Assembly (NCBI RefSeq): GCF_022539505.1 | Contig: NC_061513.1 | Coordinates: 350,219,696 to 350,283,695 of the forward strand | Reading direction: 5' to 3' | Length of the DNA: 64,000 nt | Source of the DNA: Lolium rigidum | Lineage: Eukaryota > Streptophyta > Magnoliopsida > Poales > Poaceae | Part shown: positions 9,279 through 19,812 of the stretch, one piece after another | Layout of the letters: every line of letters begins with the position of its first letter | Position numbering within the stretch: the stretch's first letter is position 1 | Notes under the pieces: generated by a model | The model's database searches: none | The model's input: only the letters and a program-made list of their open reading frames with translations | Told to the model about the DNA's origin: nothing | Program-made: the position numbers and the translations under genes

Positions 9279-12027
9279 CTACTTGACCTCCGGCTTCGAT
9301 GAACTAGGAGCTGGAGTTGGATTGAATCCAAGGAAGGCAAGGATCTTCTTTGACTTGGGTTTGGCAGCCCTAATCAAAGACTGCCACTTCTTCGTCTCCA
9401 TCTCCTTTACATCGCCAACTTTGGCCCAGTCGATGTTCTGCTGGCTGTCAGCAACCAAGGCTATGGTGCCTTCAACGCCAATCTTCAGGCCCTCCTGTCG
9501 AAGACTAGGTCCAAGATTTTCTTTGGATCTGAAGCACTTGGCGAGAGCAGTGAAAGTCTCGGGTTCTTCTTTCTTCACGAAGTAGAAAGGAAAAAGCCGA
9601 GACAGAACTATTTTAGCGTTGGTGAGGCCTTGGCGTGCTTCATCTCCATGAATCTCAAGCAGGGAGAGCGCGTCGAGAAGGCGATCACCTTCAGGATTCT
9701 CTAAATCGTAATCTTGTTGCGTTCTCCCTAATAAGGCAAAAATATAGTTCGTCAGCAAACAAGCAAGGAAGAAGGTGCTGACCCGAAAAAATAGCAGAGA
9801 TTTGAGTACTTACTGACAAAACGTCGACTCTGCGACTCCAAGCGAGTGATGATGTCCTCTTCACGAGCAGATTGTTGCGTGATGTTTTTTGCTTAAAGAC
9901 GCTTCCGCGTCTTGAAGTCTTTTTCGAAGATCTTCAACATCGGCAGCATCAGCTTCAGCCTTCTTGCGGGCCTTTTCGCTTTGCTCCAGTTTAAGAGCAA
10001 GAGAATCAGCGCGTTTGTTGGCTTCCGCAAGATTTTCTGGCAAAATAATTGACAGCAATAAATGTCATGACAAAACATGATGGAGAGGTCATTAACCAGA
10101 AGAGGCAGCAAAATAGTACCTTCGGCTTTTTTAGCATGGTCACGGTACCCGACGAATTGGGTACCGAGACGGATAAATTCCTTCATCAAAGGCTGCAAAG
10201 GAAAAAAGAGAAAGAAACATCAATAAAGTAAAAAAAATCGACAGCAAAAAGCAAAAGAGAAGCGAAAAACAAAGAAGAGTCGATAGTATTGAAATATTCA
10301 GTACATAAATGGAGAAGTGAACAACTTACATCATCCAAAGAAGGAGTCATGGAGCTACCAAGTAGCAAGGTAGGCTCCTTAGTCGGTTCGACCCTAGCCC
10401 TCTTTGGCGAAGGAGCACGGGGGCTTGCAGCTGGGGTGGTATGCTCGATATTTTGCTGAGGAGGCGAGGTTTCATCTCCATGAGGCTGAGCTTCAGAGAC
10501 AACTAAAGTACGCGACGTACTTGTTCGAGCAGTCGCGTCAATAGGCATATCTTCATCCTCGTCACCACTACAAGAAAAAGGCGACAATATAACAAACAAC
10601 ATAGACAAAAAATCGAGAGCAAATAACAAAGATTAGGAAGAACTTACGAGCTGACAAGGGCATCCTCGTAAGGATTGAAAGTTGTCCTTCCCGCAGTAGG
10701 AACAACTTCTTCGGCATGAGAGGTGCCGGCTTTGGAGGCGCCAGAATCGGCGACCTCGTCCCTTTTCCTCTTGTTGGATGGAGAAATGGCGGAAGGGAGA
10801 GAGTGTGTCGAGGCAGTGGCCTTAGACTCGACTTCTTTTTTAGAGGAAGCCGCGGATTTCTGAGAACCCGCGACTTCACTCTCAGGGCGAGAAGTACCCT
10901 GGTTGTCGTCGATGACAACAGTCCGTTCTTCGACTTATCCACCTTCAGGAAGAGGAGGAAGAGAAGCTAGAACAGGGTGGTTCTGCAGAAACAAAGAGTG
11001 TCGATAAAAAGTTATGCAAAGGACGCCAGCAAGATAGTAGTGGACAAATATTAAAAAAATCAAGAAGACAAGATAGTAGTCGAGGGAAAATTACCTTGGG
11101 AAGGGCATTGGTGCCACTATATGGCTCAACGCGGCAAGAGGATGGAATAGTATCCTTCTTGCTGAGCGACGAAATTCTTCGGATCAGTTTCTCCAAGTCC
11201 TTCACAGAAAGGTCTTTGGAGAGCCTGTCGACGTCTTCCTCACCAGCATACATCCAAAGGGGATTTTTGCGAGCTTGTAAAGGCTGCACTCTAATCCTAA
11301 GGAAGTAGGCTGAGATCTGAATACCTGACAATTCCTTGCCACGGGTATTTTGAAGCTCATGGATGCGAGTCATCAGCGCCTCTGTCGCCGACTTCTCTTC
11401 TTCGGTGGCTTCAGCGTCCCAGGAACGGCGGCGAAGAATCTTGGCCCCTCCATTGAAAGGAGCAATATTGTACTCCACCGAGTCGGAGCTTTCTTCGTGT
11501 ACATAGAGCCACCTTTTGCGCCACCCCTGAACGTTGTCGGGGAACTTGATGTCGAAATATTCGACATCAGAGTGAACGCAAATGACAACGCCGCCTATGT
11601 TGTAGGCGACGTTGTGGGAGCCATTACGGCGGAGGCAGAAGATGCGCTTCCACAGAGCCCAATTAGGATGGACTCCGAGGAAGCATTCACAGAGGGTGAT
11701 GAAAATCGAAACATGGAGGATGGAATTGGGCGTAAGCTGATGCAGCTGTAGCCCGTAGACAAAGAGGAGACCACGGAGGAATTCGTGGATAGGGGGAGAA
11801 AGGCCGCGAATAAGGTGGTCAACGAAACTGACCCGATATTCGATTGGAGGCGATGGATAGCTTTCCTCCTTGGGGAAGCGCAGCGCGTTCTCCTTGTTCA
11901 TGAACCCGAGCTTCTTCAGCAGGTTCATGTCTTGATTGGAGATTTTGGATCTCTCCCACTCCAGATCTTCAGTTGTCATCTTCGACTCCGGCGTGTTGTG
12001 CCTAGTGAGCCGTGCGCGCGGTGGCAT
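9279..12027 (-). pseudogene. Antisense spliced gene A of Tat1 (putative gypsy type transposon domain)
   Basis: Six exons can be read on the minus strand from consensus splice signals: 12027-11095, 10982-10648, 10567-10330, 10192-10120, 10036-9814 and 9727-9279. Donors are GTAATT or GTAAGT type and acceptors end in TGCAG, TTGTAG or GCCAG. Exon 1 (about 310 residues) matches the plant family named Putative gypsy type transposon (Transposase_28), with motifs FLRGLLFVYGLQLHQLTPNS and FLGVHPNWALW. Exons 2-3 encode a charged low-complexity linker, exon 5 a coiled coil, and exon 6 a conserved C-terminal block. Defects are an in-frame TAA in exon 2 (about 10936) and a frameshift in exon 5 near 9890. 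The family's role is unknown. Its location opposite to the retroelement matches known Tat extra ORFs. Confidence 0.65.
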
Positions 12028-13411
12028 CAACAATGGCGTAGGAGGAAAGGGCGAGCGTGGTTGAGCTCAAGAGCTATGGGGCGCAATGGAGGATTTTGGC
12101 AGAGGAGAGCAGATGAGCGGCGCGAGCGAAAGTGCGAACGGAGGAAGACGATGATCTTAAGTAGAGGTGCGGTGAATCAACGCACCGTTGGATGGAGAAA
12201 TTGAGAGATAGATGATGTACACGTGGACAAGGGGTAACAACGTAATTTCGCTATGAAGGGAAGGAACAGGCGTTACAGTGCATGCGCCAGGAAAAGTGGA
12301 GGACGTGTGTCCCCCACTTGCACGACGTGTCAACTTGATAAGAAATTTGGGCCCGCAAGACAGAGAGAAAAGCAGTTCTCGCGTCTTCCCGATACAGTGA
12401 TCGTGGTTATCGTCACCAAAGATGTCACCTTGGCAAGAAAAAATCTCGGCTATGAAGCTTCATAAGAATGGCGGCAGCAGAAGATTATTGATTATTTCGG
12501 GAGCCTTTGGTCAAATACAAGTTTTTGCCAAAATGCTCGGGGGCTACTTCGAAAAAATGAAAAATTTGAGTATGATAAAATAGAAATGGCGAGAGCCTAT
12601 AATCAAACGCAAGCATTTGTTCATAGCCTCGGGGGGCTACTCCCATCGGGAGCGCTGGTCGCGCACCCGATAGATATAAAAACCTCGAGAGAGATTGACA
12701 ATATAGCGGCATAAGATGTTGAGCCTACAACCAAGCACAAGTCCTTGGCTGTAGCCTCGGGGGCTACTCTCATCGGGAACGCTGTTCGCGTGCCCGATGA
12801 AATCGTAAAAAATATATATAGTGAGCATATTTCGAGTTATGCAAATAACTCGAAACATACTCCCATTGGGAGGGCAATATAAGTCATCCGTTGACTCAAT
12901 AAAATGTGCTATTCCAACAGCCGAAAAGGCACTCGACAATATATTCTCAGAGCGTCAAAGTTGCGAATAATATCTGAATGCCGCAAAACTTTGCGAAGGT
13001 AAGACCCCAGATCCGTTCTGAGCGGCGTGGCACCGTCTCTGACGTCGGTTTGCTACTTTTTTCCGTATCAACAGATACGAAGAAAAATCTTAACGGACGC
13101 GTTAGGTACCCGATAAAATATGACTGGGACTCGACAGAATGGTAAGACCTTAAGCGGCACCTGTCGAAGTTTACACCGGTATCCCGAGATCATGTCCAGG
13201 GACGTGATCTTGAAGTAGGTTTTTGCGGATTGCCACTAGAGCAGTTAACTAGTACCTGATCCGTCAGATGAACTAGCCCCAACTACCATTATCCCTGTAC
13301 AATATAGAATTGCGTATCCAAAGATATGTGATAAATTTGGCAGAGTTATTGAATAATTAAAGTTGAAGATTTTCCATGATTCTTCGATTCAAGCAAAATC
13401 TCGGGGGCTAC
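12028..13411 (+). other. Tat1 region before the 3' LTR, with 126-bp-spaced repeats
   Basis: This is upstream of antisense gene A, so it may hold that gene's promoter; no clear TATA box on the minus strand was chosen. On the plus strand a block with CTCGGGGGCTAC and a following ATCGGGA/CCCGAT hairpin occurs at about 12627-12672 and again at 12753-12799. A weaker copy is at 12534-12545. The last copy of the G-rich core (13400-13411) is the polypurine tract itself. Confidence 0.55.
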
Positions 13412-13801
13412 TGACATAGGCATCCCCAATGGGCCTGCCAAAGATAGTACCCGGGGTTTAGTGAAGGCCCACGACTCGATGAATATGAAGATTCGGAAGC
13501 CCAAGTTAGTATTAAGGAAAGCTAGTGTTGTATTACGAAACACATACTTGTAATATTACGGGATGGGTTGGAAACCCTCCCGGACTCTGTAACCTGTGTA
13601 TTATGAATCCCTCGACTCCACCTCCTATATAAGGGGGAGTCGAGGGACAAAGAGAGCAATCGATTCATTGTTTTCACGCAACCCTAGTTTTCATAATCGT
13701 CGAGTACTTTTCGGCTGAAACCTTCGAGATCTACTTGCCCTCTACTTCCAACTAAACCCTAGTCTACAACACGTAGGCATTGATAAGTTAATCCCTTGTC
13801 A
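13412..13801 (+). repeat. 3' LTR of Tat1 (390 bp)
   Basis: It starts TGACATAGGC and ends CCCTTGTCA, preceded by the purine tract TCTCGGGGGCTAC. It has a TATA box (CCTATATAAGGGGG, about 13623-13637) and matches the Tat2 5' LTR along its length. If 5 bp, the target duplication would be CCAGC at 13802-13806; the other side is not visible. Confidence 0.85.
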
Positions 13802-13927
13802 CCAGCCAACATAGTAACTGGTTTGAGGTTCTTCACAGCACCATCATACTAACAACATAACAACAAGGGATCCCGAGCTAACAACAAAATGAAGGAGGCA
13901 GCAACAGCACACGTCCAGGACTCCGCC

Positions 13928-14990
13928 TACCCCATCTGGCTCTGCCTCCACTTGTTGCTCCGCTTGGGAACCTTGGACTTGAGGGGAGGCATGCGCCCGG
14001 CGGCGATCTCCACCCGCTGGAAGTTGCGGAGGTGCATGCCGAGCGCCTTGTGCTTGGCGCGGAAGGAGTAGGGGTTCACAGTCGTGACCTTGGGGAAGGT
14101 GTTGCCGATGTTCTAGGCATGCGTGAGGAGGCAGTTGAAGTCGGTGGCGCCGAGTCTCCTAGTGCAGAAGGGGCACCTGTAGACACCCTTGGCGAAGTAG
14201 GAGATGTACTGGCCGAGTCTTGGTGTCATGGTGCTCGTCGTCGCTGCCGACGTCGCTGCCAGACAGCTGATCCATATCAAACGGAAACTATGAGTGAATG
14301 AGTTGCAACGATGACTAACGAGCATGATAACAAAATAAGGAAAAACAGAGACAGCCTCAGTTAGAGTGGGGTTAGCGAACCAAAGCTCACGCACAACAGA
14401 TTTGTACACAGCAATGGTTCGCTGAACCCTCCCTGTAAAAATTTGTGCCCAACGATTCATCATAGGCAAAGAAACATATTTCAGATCTGAACTTGAACAC
14501 ATTCAGATTATTTGCAAAATTAAACAGTTGATAACTTTTGATTCGTGCATAAAATAAATGATTGAGATCCCATGATTACTTGCATAAATTAACTGATTGA
14601 GATCCCATTATTAGTTGCATAAATTAACCGAACGGTCGAACCCCAAATCTTAAATGAAAACAAGAAGGGATGAAAACGAAATGGAATAAAACCGGCGCAA
14701 ATATTAACCCAATACTCATCCATCTACATATCCATCTACACCAGTAAAAATAGGGTTCAAAAAGGAATGGGGAACAAAAAAAGGGAGCAAACCGTAGTTA
14801 CCTCGTTCCATGGGCCATCCATGAAGGTGTCGTAGGGGTTCGGGGGCGACTTGTACGGCACCTCCTCATAGGGGTACCATCCCGCCGGGATCTGACTACC
14901 ACCGGCGGCGATGGCCGTTGAGGGGACGACGTTGAAGAGGGAGGCGTCGCGCTTGGAGCCGACGGCATCGTGGACGATGGGATTGGGCAT
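13928..14990 (-). pseudogene. Two-exon zinc-finger-like host gene, disabled
   Basis: Exon 1 (14990-14802, 63 codons) starts with MPNPIVHDAVG and ends at a GTAAC donor. Exon 2 begins at 14287 after a CTCATAG acceptor, in phase. Exon 2 encodes an acidic SDVGSDDEHH stretch, then a C2H2-like block with YRCPFC...LLTHA, and then a basic tail rich in Lys and Arg. The block is reminiscent of the plant zf-XS finger, but that match is uncertain. Defects are a frameshift between the acidic stretch and the finger (about 14235) and a TAG right after LLTHA. A further TAG lies at 13928-13930, near the likely natural end. The intron (14288-14801) and 5' flank are retained, so this is an unprocessed pseudogene or a transposed gene fragment. 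It is the best candidate for former host coding DNA here. Confidence 0.55.
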
Positions 14991-15138
14991 TCTCCTTGTC
15001 CATCTCGCCGGCAGAGGAGAGGGAGAGGGAGAGGGTCTTTTGCTTTGGAGAAGATGATGGGACGTGAGAGAGGCGACGTTGCGTGAGCGAGTGAGAGTGA
15101 CAGAGATAGTGTGAGGAGGCGTCTACGCTAGGGGTGGT

Positions 15139-15306
15139 TAATGCGACCCGTATCCTACGCGTCCACCGTTGCACGTCTGCACGTCTTGGACTTCTGCAAC
15201 GCGACACGCGTCCACGATTGCACGTCTTCGACTTCTGCACCGCGACCCGCGTCTATGCGTCAACAATTGCACGTCTTCCATTTTGCACCGCAACACGCGT
15301 CCTCGA
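15139..15306 (+). repeat. Degenerate GC-rich minisatellite
   Basis: Three to four units of about 41-60 bp share CGCGACNCGCGTCC, a TTGCACGTCTTC core and a CTTCTGCACC end. The unit length varies. It lies just upstream of the zinc-finger-like pseudogene's exon 1, in the position of its promoter. Confidence 0.6.
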
Positions 15307-16092
15307 GTCTAACCCTGGAAATTTAGATATACTCAGGTATACCCTCGAGTCTTATACTAGCATTTTTTGTGTGCTCAGTTTTCCCCTTGAGTGCTAATAC
15401 TGGCTAGTGTAATATTCTCAGTTTAACCTTCAAGTGGATGGTCAAGAGAGAGTCAACAAATGGGATTAACTAATTAAATGAGTCATTTAATGTGCAAAAA
15501 AATCCGAAAAAGAGTGGCACTTACTCATGGAGTCTTTACCACAAATTGTCACTTCTCAAATCATAGATAAGTCATAGATAAATCAAGTTTTACCACAAAT
15601 TGCCACTTCTCAAATCACCTAGTAGCTATGAAGGTGCATGGTTTTCCACAATAAGCCCTTCCCAAAACAGCTTTTTCCAAAACATACTTTGTCTAAATGA
15701 GGCCACGATTCTCACACTCATGTATATTTGTATTGCAAATAGTTTGAGGTGGGCCAAGATGGGTTTCATTATACAAAACACGCATTTTCCATTTTTTAAA
15801 TCTCATATTTGAATCTCTTAGTCTGTTTACTACTCAAGTGCCCTTGGTTTCTTGATACTACTCAGTTTTGCCCTCTCCCTTCACAAATTCTCGCAGACGT
15901 GCAACATTGCCCTGATTGGTCTAGCCCATATCACGCGGATCATGCCCGCCGACCGTTGATCGTATGATCTAACGGGCAGGATAACCCCTCTCTCTCTATA
16001 TCGGCGGTTAGCTTCCACCCTCTAAGTATGCTAAAGGGCGGTTTCTGTACTATTTTTCACGCGCTAAAAATTATAAGCCCAACTCTTTTAGG

Positions 16093-16319
16093 CATTACTT
16101 TTCACGCAAAAAATGATAAACCATCACTGATTTGTTGTAGCCATTACTTTTCACGCAAAAAATGATAAACCATCACCGATTTGTTGTAGCCATTAATTTT
16201 AACGCAAAAAATGATAAACCATCACCGATTTGTTGTAGCCATTACTTTTCACGCAAAAAATGATAAACCATCACCGATTTCTTGTAGCCATTACTATTCA
16301 TGGTAAAAAATGATAAACG
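16093..16319 (+). repeat. 49-bp tandem repeat, about 4.6 units
   Basis: Units start at 16093, 16142, 16191, 16240 and 16289, exactly 49 bp apart. The core is TTTCACGCAAAAAATGATAA followed by ACCATCACCGATTTGTTGTAG. A degenerate unit appears to precede the array at about 16044. The last unit is partial. Confidence 0.9.
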
Positions 16320-16381
16320 AAACAATCTATCTATCTCTGTATTTGAAGTTTGGGAGGGTTCACCATCTACTTATGTTAACT

Positions 16382-16876
16382 TTCGAGGTTTTGACCTGAA
16401 AATCAAATGGGTATTATAAAGAGAAATAAAATTTCAAAAAAACGTAAAAATAAATCAATCTACCTATCTTTGTATAGAAGATCGTCTGTATGATTTTTGA
16501 GGTCATTTACAGTAGGTAGAAAAAATCCCTTTTGAGAAGGTCGAAAAAACCTAACTTGTTACAAAAGCTGGTTTCAGTGAGACCTAACCAAGTTTGGCAT
16601 ACATGATGATATACCTATAACAACAAGGAATATCTAAAAGGGAAAGTTTCACAAAATTTGAATTTTAGGGTGAAAATGATGCCATACATGATGCTGTTTT
16701 TCGAGATTTTGACCTAAAAATCAATTGGGTATTATAAAGGAAAATAAAAAGTTCGAAAAATGTAAAAACGAAACAATCTATCTATCTATGTATAGAAGAT
16801 CAGCTGTATGAAATTTGAGGTCATTTATAGAAGGTAGAAAAAATCACCTTGTTAGAAAAGCTGGTTTCAGTGAGAT
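16382..16876 (+). repeat. Duplicated ~200-bp segment, spaced about 300 bp
   Basis: Copy 1 (16382-16583) and copy 2 (16700-16876) both begin TTCGAG(G/A)TTTTGACCT. Both share GGGTATTATAAA, a CAATCTA(C/T)CTATCT stretch and AGGTCATTTA, and both end AGCTGGTTTCAGTGAGA. They are in direct orientation. Confidence 0.8.
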
Positions 16877-16999
16877 GAAACAGCATGCGCTTAAGCAAAA
16901 TGATTTTTTCGAACATCTCCAAATGACCCCAAATTTGTCGTATATGATGCCATACGTGTAAAAATATGGAACCCTATCTAAAAAGTGTCAAAAAAGTTT

Positions 17000-18119
17000 G
17001 CCCAACCGTATAGCTCTATCAAAAAGAACCTCACCATGGCGCTAGTATAATTTTTATTACAAACTTTCGTTACCTAACGTTCAACATGAAACTTGTTTCA
17101 AATTCATTTTAGCGTACAAGAAACAAATCCCACCTTGATTCGAGCACCACAGCCTCCAAACGAGGCCGATGCCGACATCGGCATGTTCAGAATGGCTATG
17201 CTCGCCGCCACTGCTAGGTCATCGTCGGGATGCACCCTCAATCCCATCCCCTCATTCGATCACTGACACACCAGAGATACCGTCGAGGCCAATGACGAAC
17301 GTACATGCTGATGCCAATGCCGAACATGCATGCACGCCGCTATGGGCACGGCCACGCCACCCCGCTATGCTGGACGCCACAGACCACCGCGAGGTCTTTC
17401 CCTTCGCCACCACACTCTTCTAGCGCCCATCTATACACGCCAGAAAGGAGAGACACTAGTTTTCTCTACATTGCTCGCGTTCGTGTCCGACACGGTCAGT
17501 CAAAGTTTTGAGGTAGTCGTCGATGGCGTCGACCATTTCTTCTCTTCTTTGCATGGTTAAACGCGCCTAGTTCATATCTATCTAATGCGTCTTGTCTCGC
17601 CTCATGCAGTTCTTTGTGGACGTCGATCTCATCTCGGCACCCCGCAGGACACCTCCTCCATGCCATCGCTGTAGAGCTCCGTTTAAAAATCTAATCCTAC
17701 CCGTGTATTGCCCCTTGTATCAGCGTCATGGCCCCACTTGTCATTCGATATACCGAAGCCCCACTCGTTCGCATTTTGGTCAGGGATACAGCGATGCTTA
17801 CGGTCAAAGAAAGATGGATGGTCTCACGTGTCTTTGCGGGCTCTACGTGGCCCCACTAGTCAGAAGATAACGGTCAACCGTCGGGCAACCGGCCATTACA
17901 GCACCTGTGATGGTTTCAGACAAGGTCTTGGGGAAAACTGAGGAAAAACTAAGGAGCTGGGGAAAACTGAGCACAACTAAGGACCCGAGAGCACGAAAAT
18001 AGAAAGCCCTAGAAAAAAACTATTGTGGTACCAAGTTTGTTTAATCTTCTCTGATTCATTCTGAGAAAAATACCTATATGATGACATCAATTATGGTGGT
18101 AAGAATAAATAAATAAATA
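17000..18119. other. Unassigned sequence with GC-rich open stretch
   Basis: A GC-rich segment (about 17160-17900) is open in more than one frame (for example 17169-17423 plus), but codon context and motifs give no recognisable protein. It is probably the interior of the possible TIR element or captured host sequence. No RNA gene is seen. Confidence 0.3.
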
Positions 18120-18246
18120 CCTCCTCCGTCCACAAAAGGATGTCTTAACTTCGTCTAAATTTGCATGTATCTACACACTAAAACATGTATAGGTACATGC
18201 ATATTTTGATAAAGTTGAGATATCCTTTAATGAATAGAGGGACTAA
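18120..18246. mobile_element. Stowaway-type MITE
   Basis: It begins CCTCCTCCGTCC just after a TA and ends AGAGGGACTAA before a TA. The inner arms AAAGGATGTC and GATATCCTTT are inverted. About 127 bp, AT-rich and non-coding. Size, TA target and CTCCNTCCGTCC-like terminus are the Stowaway (Mariner) hallmarks in grasses. Confidence 0.65.
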
Positions 18247-18531
18247 TATTTTCTCTTTCTAATTAATTTGTTGTGCATGGCGGTGACATTTTCTACTGAT
18301 ATTTTCCATTTGGACGAGGGTGACAATGAAGTTCACTGATTTCATTATTGTGTGATGTGGGGCTACTACAAACCATAGTGAAAAGAGAAGAAATTTGCGC
18401 TCATCCACAGATTGCGCTCATCCACATATTTGGTACAAAATCATAAGCATGATGGTGTGCTTTGAAGTTCATATTTTTAGGAACCTAAGTTTTGCTGGCT
18501 TCAAACTGGGTTTTTTGGATGATCCTTACAG

Positions 18532-18652
18532 CTGCTTTCACTAAAGTATCATTGTTAGAGAGAAAGCAATGCTGCTAGAGATGGAGCGCTCCGAGATTGC
18601 TATTGCTATCTGGAAATCAATGGCTTCCATCTGGAATGCAGATGTCACCGGT
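18532..18652 (+). other. Exon-like fragment of unknown gene
   Basis: A stretch bracketed by a CCTTACAG acceptor-like and a GGTGAGTT donor-like site is open in one frame from 18545, including MLLEMERSEIAIAIWKSM. It is not recognised. It could be a captured exon next to the Helitron-like ends, or chance. Confidence 0.2.
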
Positions 18653-18699
18653 GGTGAGTTTCACGAAATTCACTCACCATTTACTCAGTAATCACGGGT

Positions 18700-19267
18700 T
18701 TCACCTTAATAATAAAAATAATGGAATTTCCGATGTTACAATTAAGTCTTTTACTTCATTCTTATAAATTTTATTCTACCAACTAGATAAGCTTTTTGAG
18801 CCGTGGCGCAGCACGGGCATTCAAATTCAAAATATTGATTTCAATCTTTTTCTGAAAAACGGGCTCCATGGAGTCCATCCTCCATATTGACGTTCTCTGT
18901 GGGGTTATAAGGGGCTTGAGTTTTCATATGTTATATAAAATGGCGGGCCATTTTCATCTGTTAAATGAATTGTCGTTTTCATTTGTTAAACGAACTGTCG
19001 TTTTCATCTGTTATATGAACTATCGTGTTACAACTGGGCATACGAACTATCTGCCGTTTATATTTTCGATGCCAGGCTATAACATGCATGCGTTTCAATT
19101 TTCGATGAGCCGCCACATAAAGCTATGCATTGAACATAATAATAATGGACTTTTGACGTAGTATAAATTTTGGGTTTTAGAATTATGTCTTTTAGTTCCA
19201 TACATATGAATTTTATTTATTGTATAAATTTATTAAGCAATGGCGAAGTACGGGCATTCAACTAGTT
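18700..19267 (+). mobile_element. Two Helitron-like 3' ends in tandem
   Basis: At 18801-18817 is the hairpin CCGTGGCGCAGCACGGG followed by CATTCAA. At about 19242-19267 is a related GGCGAAGTACGGGCATTC segment ending AACTAG before T. The ~110 bp before each (AATAATGGA...TTTTATT) are also similar to each other. Grass Helitrons end with a CCGTGGC...CACGGGC hairpin and CTAGT; only the second copy keeps CTAG. The 5' TC end and any helicase are not found. Confidence 0.45.
18951..19025 (+). repeat. 25-bp tandem repeat, 3 units
   Basis: Three exact-length 25-bp units start at 18951, 18976 and 19001, with the form TTTTCAT(C/T)TGTTA then (A/T)A(T/C)GAA and (T/C)T(G/A)TCG. A related 30-bp unit precedes them at 18921. 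Confidence 0.85.
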
Positions 19268-19643
19268 GTCTTAGAAAATTAGAATATCCGCATAAAGAGT
19301 ACGCTTTCCTGCTCCTGGGTTCTGAGTCTCCATACCGCCAAGCAAAGCACAGCCCACCTGCAAAGGCAAGCCCAAACTACGGGTGAACTACCTGAGACCT
19401 TTGTTCTGTACTTGTGATTATCGACGGGGCTCTGATGACTAGGAATGCAAAAAAAAATCTTTCCATCAAAAGGAAAGGGTGATAGGAACTTCATAGTCAC
19501 AAAACAGGGGGATTAGAACATAACAATCGAGCGGAATCTTTTGCCGCCATGATGGAGAGGTTACGTGCTCTACTCCCTAACAAGTTCTCTATCAATGAAT
19601 TTTGGTAGCTGGTTTAGCTGCTTCCGTTGCCTCTTTCGTCTGC
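19268..19643. other. No recognised feature
   Basis: This stretch lies between the Helitron-like end and the Harbinger element. I see no domain-bearing ORF and no repeat structure. Confidence 0.5.
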
Positions 19644-19812
19644 TTAGAGCATCTCTAACATAACTAAAAGGAAAATCAGGGTTTTTTCACACAATCGCCA
19701 TATGCAACATAAACCAACACATTCAACAATCGATTATAAATAATCAAATAAATAGTCTTGAGCATACAATGGTCATCTAAATTATTACAACAAATGAGAA
19801 AACGGATGAAAC

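Larger units (their letters stand above)
6961..13801 (+). mobile_element. Tat-type Gypsy retrotransposon, 3' part (Tat1)
   Basis: It comprises an integrase C-terminal half, a 4 kb region with spliced genes on the opposite strand, a repeat-bearing 3' UTR and a 390-bp LTR. The LTR (13412-13801) matches the 5' LTR at 46510-46918 of a second copy, Tat2. The left part of the element is outside the window, beyond the Athila insertion. Tat-lineage elements in grasses (RIRE2, Grande) are known to carry extra antisense ORFs in this position. Confidence 0.8.
15320..17995. mobile_element. Possible Mutator-like TIR element
   Basis: Near the left end (about 15376-15400) is GTGCTCAGTTTTCCCC. Near the right end (about 17928-17975) are two inverted copies of GGGGAAAACTGAG. 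Flanking text on both sides is also partly inverted (CTCGAGTCTTA against the complement of AAGGACCCGAGAG). Between them lie tandem repeats and GC-rich patches but no transposase. I could not define exact ends or a target duplication. The CTCAGTTTTCCCC signature recalls grass MULEs, from memory only. Confidence 0.35.

Noticed and set aside
16093..16319. Evenly spaced repeat resembling a CRISPR array
   Set aside because: Units are contiguous 49-bp tandem copies without unique spacers, and the context is a plant nuclear genome.
17169..17423. 84-codon plus-strand frame in a GC-rich patch
   Set aside because: Overlapping frames are open too, there is no recognisable domain, splice context is unclear, and it lies within repeat-flanked DNA.
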